Of a DNA stretch of 64,000 bases, positions 30,949 to 40,718 are shown piece by piece. The stretch lies in contig JANBPU010000048.1 in NCBI GenBank assembly GCA_027575805.1, positions 34,568-98,567 on the forward strand, written 5' to 3'. The position numbers were made by a program, and so were the translations under genes. Under the pieces are notes generated by a model. The model did no database searches and was not told where the DNA came from. It saw nothing but the letters and a program-made list of their open reading frames with translations. Position 1 is the first letter of the stretch, and each line of letters starts with the position of its first letter. Source of the stretch: Mycoemilia scoparia (lineage: Eukaryota > Kickxellomycota > Kickxellomycetes > Kickxellales > Kickxellaceae).

Positions 30949-31049
30949 AAGGCACCAAGTGTTTGACATTTTGGGTTTTTAATATTGATCCCAACAAGGA
31001 TAGATGAAACCCCGCTTTTAGCAAAGATAGAATAGTTTCAATCATAAAA

Positions 31050-33191
31050 ATGCTGAAAGGGCATCCGAAGAGCTTTACGCTGTGGATGGATTTGGTGATT
31101 TCGCTAGGCTGTTTGGCGATGATAGGATTGATGTGGTTTCTAGTTAAAATATACTCGGTCATAGACCAGACCACCACCATAAAGATGGGATGGGTTGTGG
31201 TCCACGAACAGATGTATTTGCTAACTTCATACATCACCGTCAGTTTCATGATGTCAGTTGCATCTGCCACCAAAGTCTTATCCTGGATGGAGGTCTGGCA
31301 CATTGAGCATTTTCGTTACCACACAAAGGAAGATATATATGCATACAGCAAGGCTATACATGCCTATGTTGATAGCATCCTTTCGACTCTCTTGGCCGTT
31401 TTTGATAAAAGGATCAGGAAAAGAAGCATGAGATGGTTTCTCATTTATTTACTCTGCGTCGTGGTATCTATTTTGAATGCTTTGGCATCACCAGCCATTC
31501 CACAGCTCCTGCAAAACAACTTTACATATCTCAAAAAAACCGATGTCTATTCGTTGATTACCAGCAATGTTCTAACAGAGAAGCTGGAAAATATGACGGC
31601 CAAAGGCAATGTGGACAATGTTGTCTTTTTGACCCGCCAAGTCAACGATGGGAAATACTTGTGGGAACGTGCACACCAGGATGTCTATACTCCCGAAAAC
31701 CGCACCTACACATACATCAGCAACTGGGGGCATGCCTCGCCTGAAAACTCGACTGATGGGAGTTACCCCAAATCATCCCCAACCATTGGCAAAGGTCGTC
31801 TCCAGTTGGGAGTTGACGGGTTTTACACTACGATCAGCTGCCATGTTATTGACTGCAACAACTGTAGCCCCGAACTAGACTCTGATAACAAAGATTACCT
31901 AACTCCAAACAAAATGGGAGTTACAAATCTTACACTATATAACGACAATAATGGTATCCAGTATCGTGTGTTCTGGGGAAACGGCCCCAAGGATTCCAGT
32001 GGTATTGGAGTAGCAGAGGTTAACAAAACAGGCATGATAAGGGAAGCCAGCTTTGATTCCAAACCCGATCCAAATGAAGACTATAACTACTACGTTCTTT
32101 CACCTGGCCGTATCAAGGTCAATTGCGACTATCAAGTCCTTAATAACAATGGTCTAGAAGGCTCAAGCCCGCTTATTGTCAACAACACCGAGTTTTTCAA
32201 GCACACCCCATTTGCCGATGTAATATTTACCCAAACTTCTTCCACTCTTGATCCAACAACTGTTAATAGTCTGCTAAACGAAGAAAATATCCTCCGGAAT
32301 CTTACTCATAATATACACAACTCCTTCCGTCTGATGAACGACAAGCTGTTCCGCACTCAAAAGATCCATACCGAAATAGATGGCGGGTTTGTTCAATGGG
32401 AAGTCAAGTCCAATATGAAAGGGTACGACCTTTCTATCATCATTTATGCAACATTCCTCTTGGTGATTACATTCATGATCTTTTTTAAAGAATTTTTATA
32501 CATGTTCAAGAAAAGATATGTACCTCTTGTTACCTATGCCCAAGATATCGACACCCGCCTCAGCATTTTGGCCCTTTCTGACTTGCCAGCATCAAAGGAG
32601 CACAAGAAACTATTTGAATATATCTCAAATTCCAACAAAGATTCAACCATAGAAATGGGTCAGGAAGCCGAAAAGCAGAATGCTGGAAATGCACAAAGGG
32701 TAGAAGATGTTTTGTTTTTCTGGGAAGATGGTGTATTTGTGCCTTATTATAACGAGGCAGAATACCAAAGATTGATGAAAATAAGGCGTATAAAGCCACC
32801 AAAGAACTCCAATAAGTCATTCCAACCAAATTCAAGCAATGCAACTTTGGTTGCAGATGCTCATAACATTGGCCAGAATTATCGACCTTCCACTTCATCA
32901 GCTCATGTTGGAGCAGCAGATAACCAAGACATTGGTGAGGGATCAAGGAATACACCAAGTTTTACACCATCCGATATACAGGAATTCTATAATGCAACGC
33001 ATGCTCAAAATAGCGGTGGCAATAGCGGCAGCGGCAATGGTCACAAGCGAAACCCATCTCTGCCTCAGACTCCTCCTACTTTGCAGGGTGCTGGAGGCAG
33101 CAGCACCAGAAGGGATTCCGATGATAATCGCAGTACCAGATCTCAGAGCTTCGATGAGAGTCGACAGAACAATGTACCTCCTAGGAAATAG
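31050..33191 (+). CDS. Large multi-pass membrane protein, paralogue 3 (713 aa)
   Basis: Single exon, same family and layout: N-terminal spans near residues 10-30, 50-72 and 130-150, a presumed luminal domain with many N-x-S/T sites and HVIDCNNCSP, a span near 458-482 and a tail. Over the extracellular part it is nearer to the 910-aa paralogue in places (KDYLTPNKMGVTNLT) than to its mirror partner, yet its last 70 residues equal those of the partner. The tail is shorter than in the other two. The ATG chosen gives MLKGHPKSFTLW, which aligns with KLKGHPMPLTLW of the partner, so the partner has an extra N-terminal basic segment. The function is unknown. Confidence 0.9.
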   Translation: MLKGHPKSFTLWMDLVISLGCLAMIGLMWFLVKIYSVIDQTTTIKMGWVVVHEQMYLLTSYITVSFMMSVASATKVLSWMEVWHIEHFRYHTKEDIYAYSKAIHAYVDSILSTLLAVFDKRIRKRSMRWFLIYLLCVVVSILNALASPAIPQLLQNNFTYLKKTDVYSLITSNVLTEKLENMTAKGNVDNVVFLTRQVNDGKYLWERAHQDVYTPENRTYTYISNWGHASPENSTDGSYPKSSPTIGKGRLQLGVDGFYTTISCHVIDCNNCSPELDSDNKDYLTPNKMGVTNLTLYNDNNGIQYRVFWGNGPKDSSGIGVAEVNKTGMIREASFDSKPDPNEDYNYYVLSPGRIKVNCDYQVLNNNGLEGSSPLIVNNTEFFKHTPFADVIFTQTSSTLDPTTVNSLLNEENILRNLTHNIHNSFRLMNDKLFRTQKIHTEIDGGFVQWEVKSNMKGYDLSIIIYATFLLVITFMIFFKEFLYMFKKRYVPLVTYAQDIDTRLSILALSDLPASKEHKKLFEYISNSNKDSTIEMGQEAEKQNAGNAQRVEDVLFFWEDGVFVPYYNEAEYQRLMKIRRIKPPKNSNKSFQPNSSNATLVADAHNIGQNYRPSTSSAHVGAADNQDIGEGSRNTPSFTPSDIQEFYNATHAQNSGGNSGSGNGHKRNPSLPQTPPTLQGAGGSSTRRDSDDNRSTRSQSFDESRQNNVPPRK

Positions 33192-33528
33192 CATCAATAA
33201 CTGTTGTTGGTGGAGAGACTTGTTTAGGTATTTGGAAACCTGGCACAGATGCACACGCTCAAATGTTATACATGGTCAAATTAGTATATAATTGTTATAA
33301 AGTTTCTATTTGTTTATCAAGTTTATATATATTCGTAATTATTGTTCAGTAAAATACACAACCTTGGTTAGTTAAACTGGATGTTGCTCGATTCGACATT
33401 TTTAGTTGGAAAGCTTTATGGATGGTCTTGTAACAAGCATTACTGTGATTGACAGCACCTTTAAAATAATGCAAATGTCAGAGTGAGCGAATTGTAAAAT
33501 AATGATCAGATTGATTTCAGAATTTAAA
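32979..33528. repeat. Quasi-palindrome, outer right arm
   Basis: Reverse complement of 26414-26963. Identity begins inside the coding region at GGAATTCTATAATGC and ends at CAGAATTTAAA. Confidence 0.85.
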
Positions 33529-34885
33529 GGCATATTATGGCAATAGTTGATTAGTCGTATGAATCTCTGTTATATGAAAATATAAGGCCAATTTACAAAA
33601 AAGATCACACATCTTCTGATCTTGCAAGAGCAGTCCGGTCCAGACTTGTTGCCAATCGAGGCTTTGACAGTTTGTATTTCAAAAAGCACTATTATCTTTT
33701 CTTTCTAATTGTCTCCCTAAGCCACCTATTTCGTCAACTTTGTCTAAATCCAAGTCATTCGCCATCTCTGTTTTTAACAACACAAATAGTCAAACAAATA
33801 GCAAAGCTATGAGCAATCGAAAATATATCAATAGAAGTCGTGGCAAAGATTATCTCAACAACGTACAGCTAAGCCACCCACGATCAAGATTTAACCTCCC
33901 GATCTTGTGAGTCGTAGTACCAAAGCCTAGACATAGCTTTATAAGTTCAATAGAAAAGCATTACCGGGTGGCTGTCTACCTAGTCGGCTTAGTATTTTGA
34001 GCTGTATAAGATTGGCCGAGCCATTCGCCACTACACAAAAACAAACCAGCCATTCTGCTTTCCTATACTTGATGGCTTGAGGCTTCATCTAGGATTAGTG
34101 GATTTTAGCTGTGTTTTATGGATGCTGATAGCAGGGCATGAGAAATGCAAATCCACGTGTAGCTGAGCCAAGTACGATGTGAGCAGCAGCACATTTGATA
34201 TAGGAAATTCTGAGCGAAACCAGGGCCATTGTATTATTAATAGGCGGAGTGCATCTGGTTAAGCCGAAAACCTTCTATATTATTGACAAAGAGCTCTTAT
34301 GATGGAGCTTCTTCTTTATCATGCATTTTCAAATGTCCTATGCAGCTGCATACCAAACTATACATTTGCAGATCCTCGGCAAAAGGATTATTAGAATCCC
34401 ACTAAAATGGCAACCTTGTGGATTGGTTTGGCAAAAGTAAACACTGAAGCATTTGATCAGGATAATCGGGCGACTGTGATGGCTGAACGCCGCTTGGACA
34501 AATAAAGAAATCACAACTCCATTAGTAAACATCCAGTATTGTCGTCTATGGGCCAGATATGTTATTGCAAACACCAGATCCATGTTTGTTTATTTTCTAG
34601 TTAAATCTGGAAAATAAAACGTGTCTAAGCCTCCGCATTATGTCCTCCGTGTATGTGGATTAATGCTTTGGAGCGTGCAGAAGGGAATCTTTTTTGCGGT
34701 CTCGCTTGAACCTTGCAGATATAAATATCCCAAGAAATCCTCTTTTCGCTTATAGATCGTCACAAATACATCGACATCCCAACTCTTCTTGATTCTCTCT
34801 AAGCAACTTACATTTTGCCTTTACGCATTTTAAACCCCTATTCTACTTTACCATCAATCTTTGACAAAGCTCCCTTGCGCTCAGA
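33192..34885. other. Gene-poor region after the palindrome
   Basis: The first 340 bp belong to the palindrome arm. The remainder shows no repeat copy and no convincing exon. An ATG-started 81-codon hydrophobic ORF on the minus strand (34338-34583) lacks supporting signals. Confidence 0.5.
34720..34727 (+). promoter_or_regulatory. TATA box of the 44-codon gene
   Basis: TATAAATA lies about 160 bp before the ATG at 34886. The leader between is pyrimidine-rich (for example ACTCTTCTTGATTCTCTCT), as in strongly expressed fungal genes. Confidence 0.5.
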
Positions 34886-35020
34886 ATGTTTGCCTTCACT
34901 GCTTCTGCCACTACCACCACTTCTTTCAGCAAGAAATCGGACTTCAAAACCGCTGCCAAGTCATTCAAGGAATCAATGAGAGCCAAGAACCCTGCCGACT
35001 TCCCCATCACAACACTTTAA
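34886..35020 (+). CDS. Very small protein, 44 aa, strongly biased codons
   Basis: Too short for most gene finders. The ORF runs from ATG to TAA without an intron. The product starts MFAFTASATTTTSFSKKSDF and ends PITTL, with a Thr/Ser-rich first third and a Lys/Ala-rich amphipathic middle (KTAAKSFKESMRAK). Almost every codon is the C-ending or AAG type (GCC, ACC, TTC, AAG, GAC), unlike the AT-ending codons of neighbouring genes. This is the signature of a highly expressed fungal gene. A TATA box and a CT-rich leader precede it. I do not recognise the protein. The alternative is a first exon of a longer gene, but no donor interrupts the frame before the stop. Confidence 0.6.
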   Translation: MFAFTASATTTTSFSKKSDFKTAAKSFKESMRAKNPADFPITTL

Positions 35021-36858
35021 GCCTTTCTGCTATAGTGAACCGAATGAACCGAATGCCAGCAACCAAAACCATTTTGTACTTCTCTGCACCTCCTTATGCT
35101 TTGGCCTTGTAATTATACGACTGCTCAAAATACTCTCCGAATGATTTCCTGCGATTGCCCATCCTTAATATACCATTCACATGCGGACTGTCGATTTTGT
35201 AATATTTCGAAACATTTCTTATATACATAGTGTACTTTTTTAACCATATTTTATAATATACTCGCCTAATTTCTGCTTTTTACTAATAACACATTTTATT
35301 AATATTCTAAATCAATAACAACTTTTGCATTCTTTTAAAACATCCTGCATATAAGATCAAAGCTCACACAAGGCTTTGGACAAAATGTGTTCTTGAATGT
35401 TGCATAGGAAATGGCTTGTGATTGAGCCAAAATCTGATGAGAACCCACTTTTGTCTATTTCACAGTTGATCGATCATTAGTAAAAATATTACCATATCTC
35501 AATCTTTTATTCCACTCAATATTGAATATTATTCAAGATAGCAAATGACCTGAATGTAATATAATATTGGCAAAATACATTTGTTTTCACTTTATTGAGT
35601 ATTCTTTTCGAATTACTTGTGACTATAATTTTGTTTATACGTTGCTCCGTATAACGATATGCAGGAGATCTGAAGTAAGTATTTATTCCGACTGTATATA
35701 TAAGATAAATGTATGTAATAAGACTACTAAAGAGCTATTCTTTATGTTGCTGTAACCACCTTTTTATAGATGATCCCAATACTTAGATATTAGCCTATGG
35801 GCATATATCGCTGTGATATTCCTTATCCCATGCTTGGCATGTATACACGGGAGAAGGCCAAAATACCCGTTTAGTGGCTTCGGGGCTGATCTTCTTAAGG
35901 AAGACCTAAATAACCGCTGTATGGTGTATTGTGAGGCGTTGGAATTGTTATCACAACAATTTAAAGACACAAATATAAAGCAGAAATAAGCATATCAGTT
36001 AAAAATATATTGTTTTGGTAATAGAAATGGGGTGGCCCAGCTAAATGAAAAAAATTAAACTAGGACATTATATGTTAAAATAAATAAAAAAGTACCAATC
36101 TTAGCTATTTATCTCTATGGCTAACATACTATGTGATAAGAAGGGAAGGTAAATTATTTAAAAAGGCTTATTAAAGGTGCAGTTACATAATCGCTAAACC
36201 ATGTCATTTACTTTATTTGTTTAAACCATTGTGACATAGCCTGTAGACTATTTTCCATTACTTTTGATTGTTATGTAATTATTTTTCTCTATACATTTTA
36301 CTTATCTCTAAAGCCTATAACACTTCAAAAGGCTTGATTTGGAGATTTGAGAAAACTTGGCAACCAACTCTTAGAAGACAAAGAATTTGATCTACGTAAT
36401 AAATGAGATAAAACCATTTATACTTACAAAGCATATTGAGCCAAGTTTGGAGAGTAGGATTCTCAGGATCATTTCCTATAGTTATTTTTAGTGAGTGGCT
36501 AAAGCCGGGATTAAATAACCTTTCAGGATTATTTGTAATGAGTAAACTAAATTGCGATAGAGTGGAAAGAGGGTAAACAACTACTAAACTACTGATTGAG
36601 TATTATACCAAAGCACACATATAAAACTACTATGCCAACCTGTTCCAAATACCTGATCTTTAGCCTTTTTTAATTTTTTTCAAGCAACTTTTCACTCTAT
36701 CAATAGTAAACAACAACATATTACGTTATATTGATAGAACCACGCCTATATATATATATATATATACAAATACGCAGATATCATATCTATTCTATTCACA
36801 TATTCAAACAACTAACAACAAACATTTGTTCTTTTAATCAGCTTTTTTCTATACAAGA
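35021..36858. other. Gene-free 1.8 kb with an R2 copy
   Basis: It contains an R2 half-copy, a short segment near 35690-35740 resembling part of the insertion at 25.9 kb, and an AT run near 36751-36766. No exon is convincing; a minus-strand ORF at 35764-35970 starts with GTG only. Confidence 0.5.
35355..35505 (+). repeat. R2 half-copy
   Basis: Reads ACACAAGGCTTTGGACAAAA, GTTGCATAGGAAATGGCTTG, GATTGAGCCAAAATCTGATG and GAACCCACTTTTGTCTA, matching R2 in order. Confidence 0.65.
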
Positions 36859-37257
36859 ATGAGTTTAAGACTAATTGCAAATCCTCAAGACAGTTTGGGA
36901 CGACATTTGTTTATCTACAATAAACAATGCGACTCTATCCAGTCATCATTAGATATTTCGGGATCAAACGCCAGTGCTGGAGCTCAATATGGCTGTAACA
37001 AAATGATGGTTTTTGGCAGTTCCAATGGTGAAAACAGAGACCAAAGCCAAAAACAGGAACATGACAGCACATTCATGGAGGATTATATCTCATTCCCCAG
37101 TATTGAGCCAAAAGTTCCTTCTCTTGATGATGATAATGATGATGGCGATGATGATGAGGATGATAAAATGTTGTCATCTAGTCCAGGCAACAACAATATA
37201 TGCAAAAAGTTGTTTACTATGTTGGACATAGCAAACATGTCATTTAAGAGTCAATGA
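36859..37257 (+). CDS. Hypothetical acidic protein, 132 aa
   Basis: Single-exon ATG-started gene that I do not recognise. Residues 93-104 are almost all Asp (a DDDNDDGDDDEDD run). The flanks are polar, and the end is CKKLFTMLDIANMSFKSQ, the only hydrophobic patch. There is no signal peptide or domain. A (TA)n-rich stretch lies about 100 bp upstream. The gene stands alone between long non-coding stretches. It could be a nuclear or regulatory acidic protein, or a chance ORF. Confidence 0.55.
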   Translation: MSLRLIANPQDSLGRHLFIYNKQCDSIQSSLDISGSNASAGAQYGCNKMMVFGSSNGENRDQSQKQEHDSTFMEDYISFPSIEPKVPSLDDDNDDGDDDEDDKMLSSSPGNNNICKKLFTMLDIANMSFKSQ

Positions 37258-38182
37258 CCCAAATGAAAAGTCTAGAGCGAAAGTTATAGTTGAAAATCTT
37301 TATATTTCTTGAAGATTTGTTTAAATTTATGTTACAGATAAGCTTATGAATATTTATATGTTGTTTTCTTTTTTATTTGATTACTTAGGTTTGTTTTATA
37401 TGCATGTATGTATATATGTGTGTGAGTAGAAGCAATTTTAACCACACACTAAATAGCTTTAAATTAATAAAATTGGTGAAAAATTCATTGGCATTTTTAA
37501 TTTTAATCATAAATTAGTCAATGACTAGAAACTTGTGATTATAAACCAAAACCAATTTTTAAAACTTTTACATGGCATACAAAAAGTATAGGAAGAAGTT
37601 GCTGGTATAATTTTTGTAAGTTAATGGAAATTTTACAGTATTTATGATGATAACTGATTATCAAGCAAAAGTCTATGATCGTAGTAAGCAAGTTGGTTAA
37701 AAATTGCTATAATCATTTCCTTTGTTAAAATTTGGTTGAAAACTCAAAACTATATGTGTAATAAATTTTGAAGGGCGAAAGTTTACTAGTAAAATTATAT
37801 ATCCCTTTGGCTGCGATTGCCCCTATAATCATTTACCCTTCAAAAATTATAACCACCCATATGAACAAGTTACAAAAAATTGTAGTTGTTGGGGTGCCAG
37901 TATAATTGGAATTTACTGTGTAAATAATTTTGTGTTGTATGGAAATGAAGCTATTTAAACCCTCCATTCAGGCTATTCCAAACATCTGAACTTTAGTTTT
38001 TTTCCCCTGCTTTTTTACTACACTTTATTGCTAGTAATAACAATCTCTGCATTTTATTACATTGACAAACCTACACACACACACACACACACACACACGT
38101 ACAAATATATACAAGCCACTATTACTTTTACATATTCAAAAAGCAAGCTACAAGTTTGAATACATCTCTAGAGTCTCACACA
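37258..38182. other. Intergenic with R1 and CA repeat
   Basis: It holds an R1 copy (37762-37863) and an (AC)13 run at about 38073-38098 in the leader of the next gene. Nothing else is seen. Confidence 0.55.
37762..37863. repeat. R1 element, copy 6
   Basis: A good copy: TTTTGAAGGGCGAAAGTTTA, CTAGTAAAATT, TTTGGCTGCGATTGCCCCTA and TTACCCTTCAAAAATTATAA. Confidence 0.8.
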
Positions 38183-38950
38183 ATGGATCACTCTTTTCAT
38201 TCAACATGTACTCCAGCAAAAAAGACTGGAAATGGGTGGATTGTTATACCTAAAACTACCAATTATGGCACCAACATTAACCTTGGTGACCAAAGTAAAG
38301 TAAAGAATGACATAAAATTGAATAAGTTAGCACCATATCTCTCACCACATGACCAAATTCCAACATCACCATATTCAGGAGGAAATATGAATCCTACTGA
38401 TGGTGGTGGTGGTGGTGGTGATGATGTTCAGATACCACAAACTTTTCTGTGCACCATTACAGAATCTAAAGACAAAAAAAATGGTGTTGAAGACCAAGAG
38501 TTTTCTGGTACACAAACTGGTATTCCTGGACATGGTGATAAGGTACATATGGATACTTTCCAATGTCCCAAAGGCGCTACATGCCATGTCAAACATCACC
38601 ATAGCTGTAAAAATCCTGGCTTTACCTCATTTCGCTCAATTTTGAATTTTCAACTATTATCTGAGATTATAAATGAAGAAGAAGAAAATTCTGTGGAGAT
38701 TCCAATTCCTGACAATCTTGCTACTCATGATAAAGGAACAGTCCAAGAAATCGCAAGTAAGAGTCCAGATTTCTTCAGCCAGTTGTTTCTCAAGGCCAAA
38801 GCGTTTTTCAATGAAACATGTGATAATATCGTTGATTGGGTTGAAAATGACCAACATGATGATCTGAAAGGTCTTGAAATTGAAATTGCTCTACTTAAAG
38901 GGATTTGTTTAGTCTTTATTTATAAGAAAAAGGAACCACCAAAAAAATAA
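38183..38950 (+). CDS. Hypothetical protein, 255 aa
   Basis: The ATG at 38183 (MDHSFHSTCTPAKK) is the first in a frame that is open from 38156. I do not recognise the product. It has a Gly run (six Gly near residue 77) followed by DDVQIP, then a central Cys/His segment (QCPKGATCHVKHHHSCKN, about 130-147) that could bind a metal but fits no finger I know. An acidic helix (NEEEENSVEIPIPD) and a helical C-terminal third (FFSQLFLKAKAFF, NIVDWVEND) follow, and the end is basic (YKKKEPPKK). There is no signal peptide. The CA microsatellite sits in its 5' leader. The codon use is consistent with a real gene. Confidence 0.65.
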   Translation: MDHSFHSTCTPAKKTGNGWIVIPKTTNYGTNINLGDQSKVKNDIKLNKLAPYLSPHDQIPTSPYSGGNMNPTDGGGGGGDDVQIPQTFLCTITESKDKKNGVEDQEFSGTQTGIPGHGDKVHMDTFQCPKGATCHVKHHHSCKNPGFTSFRSILNFQLLSEIINEEEENSVEIPIPDNLATHDKGTVQEIASKSPDFFSQLFLKAKAFFNETCDNIVDWVENDQHDDLKGLEIEIALLKGICLVFIYKKKEPPKK

Positions 38951-39473
38951 TAAACTTTCGTTTTCCTTTTTTTTCAATGTTTGTTTAAGTGTTGCTTTGG
39001 CTTAATATTTTTTTGTTTTGTTTTGTTTTATTTTTTGTATCAAATCAGTTTTTCTTTTTCTTTTTTCAATATGAAATTTATCAGTGAAAAATTAATATCT
39101 GATGTTAGAGTTGTATTATAAAACAGAAATTTGTTTCATACGTTTGTGATGGTAAAGTTTGGAGTTGGAAGTGTGGTGTGATTATTATTATTAGCCAACT
39201 GTGATCAAAGCAAATAAAATCTGGTGTTGGAGCTGCTTGATCACCAGATTAACTTTGATTGATTTTTCTTTATTTTTCAATACAAACTACTAACAAGAGT
39301 TTTATAGGCCAACCAACATTTGATAATTTGTCATTTTGGTTGGAACTTGTACTACTCTCTTTCTTTCTTTCTTTCTTTTTTACTTTTTACCAAAACTATA
39401 CTATATTCCTAATACAACCCCATTCCACAATTTGGACAAACAAGTCACACACAAACAAGTACATACATAAAAA
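38951..39473. other. Intergenic, nothing seen
   Basis: 523 bp of T-rich DNA between two plus-strand genes, with a CTTT run near 39358-39377 before the RPB10 leader. There is no repeat copy. Confidence 0.5.
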
Positions 39474-39917
39474 ATGATAATTCCGGTTCGTTGCTTTACT
39501 TGCGGAAAAGTAGTTGGAAACAAGTGGGAGCCATATTTGGCTTTGCTCGAAAAAGAAGTATCTGAAGGGTAAGAGCGCTTGTGTTTGCATATATATGAAT
39601 CTGTTGTAAATTTATTATGCATTTAGTGTCCAAATCGAGTGAATTTTGCAATAACGATAATTACATTGGATTGTATAAATGAATTGCGTTTGTTTGTGTA
39701 GTGATGCTATGGATATGCTTGGTTTGGAAAGATACTGCTGTCGCCGCATGGTCCTTACTCACGTCGATTTTATTGAAAAGCTTATGCAATATAACCGTAA
39801 GTAAAGTGCTTTGGTATTATTTCCTTGTAAATGGATTGATTATAAGGCAGCTTGTATACTAAGGTATTTTTTGTTTAAAATGTTGTTGTAGCTATGGAAA
39901 AGACCAACACAATGTAA
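39474..39917 (+). CDS. RPB10: RNA polymerase I/II/III common subunit RPABC5 (Rpb10)
   Basis: Three exons (39474-39568, 39702-39796, 39892-39917) join to 71 aa, the family's usual length. The start [19 protein letters not shown] is diagnostic. CFTC and RYCCRR supply the four zinc ligands, and [14 protein letters not shown] matches the C-terminal helix. Rpb10 is a structural subunit shared by all three nuclear RNA polymerases. Donors are GTAAGA and GTAAGT. Confidence 0.97.
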
Positions 39918-40718
39918 TAACCAAAGACAGAAAAAAGATTATCGTTGCTTATTTGTTTCGTACGCATTCATATATACATTTATTATTATTGTTCTCCATG
40001 TATAAGCATTTGGGGGACTGAATAGCCGCGAACAGCACAATAATAGCAGATGGCAACTTGATATTCTCCAAAAATATTAATAAAAGGCTGTAAATTATTG
40101 TATCTTGAAATATCGAATTACTACACAGTCCACATTTCTGAGAGACATACACGGATCCAATAGCGATGATGCTGTGAACATCTTAGTAGTAAAGATTCAT
40201 TTATATGCTATATCACTGTTTGCTAGTTGGTAATATTTCCCTGGTGACCGGATCTCTATGCTAGGCAGAAATGGATCCTCAGATTTTGGTCGATTCTCCA
40301 GCCATTTGCTATGTAATTCTTTGGGACCCATTTTGCCCAGGGCCTTGTGAACTCTGGCCATTTATTGAGCACGCGAAGGAATACTTCAAAAAGCCACATA
40401 AAAGCGACTATTTATTGATAATTGAAATAAATGGCTTGGTCACTTCTAAAAGGGCGGTATTAGGATGGTCCTTTTTATATCAGCCAATCATCACTGTAAG
40501 ACTCCATCTAAAACATACGGGTTATGGGCAGATTTGGAGGGTATCTGTCTGTTCTGTTCCCCCCCCCCCCCCCATTTGGTAGAGAACTTGTCAAATGTTC
40601 GTGATAAGCAAAAATAAACTATAAACTATAATAAAGATGATGAGGTTTAACAACTCCTCCAATAGCTGTGACTGACCAAACATTGTAGAAAAAAGCCGCG
40701 GCTCTAGCATTATTACTA
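39918..40718. other. Convergent spacer with R2 and a poly-C tract
   Basis: It contains a reversed R2 copy (about 40220-40400) and a run of 15 C at 40559-40573. The ORFs here lie inside the repeat and are not called. Confidence 0.5.
40220..40400 (-). repeat. R2 copy, reverse orientation
   Basis: Reads GGCAGAAATGGATCCTCAGA, TTTTGGTCGATTCTCCAGCC, ATTTGCTATGTAATTC and GGGACCCATTTTGCCCAGGG, the reversed R2 order. Confidence 0.65.

Larger units (their letters stand above)
29102..31049. promoter_or_regulatory. Centre of the quasi-palindrome, divergent promoters
   Basis: 1.95 kb between two head-to-head start codons. Two near-identical inverted blocks (about 29128-29612 and 30448-30948) flank an 0.84 kb unmatched centre that includes an R2 copy. 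Each block contains a 65-codon open stretch without an ATG start, which I do not call a gene. Confidence 0.6.

Noticed and set aside
32560..33254. Antisense ORFs over the membrane-protein genes and the equivalent at 26650-27004
   Set aside because: They are shadows of the coding frame on the opposite strand, duplicated because the arms are duplicated.
34338..34583. Minus-strand 81-codon ORF, hydrophobic
   Set aside because: It has an ATG but no promoter signal, no recognisable domain and no codon bias. Too weak to call.
35764..35970. Minus-strand 68-codon ORF
   Set aside because: GTG start only and no supporting signal.
40271..40582. Plus-strand 103-codon ORF ending in a Pro run
   Set aside because: It overlaps an R2 copy and the poly-C tract; the proline run is simply the homopolymer.
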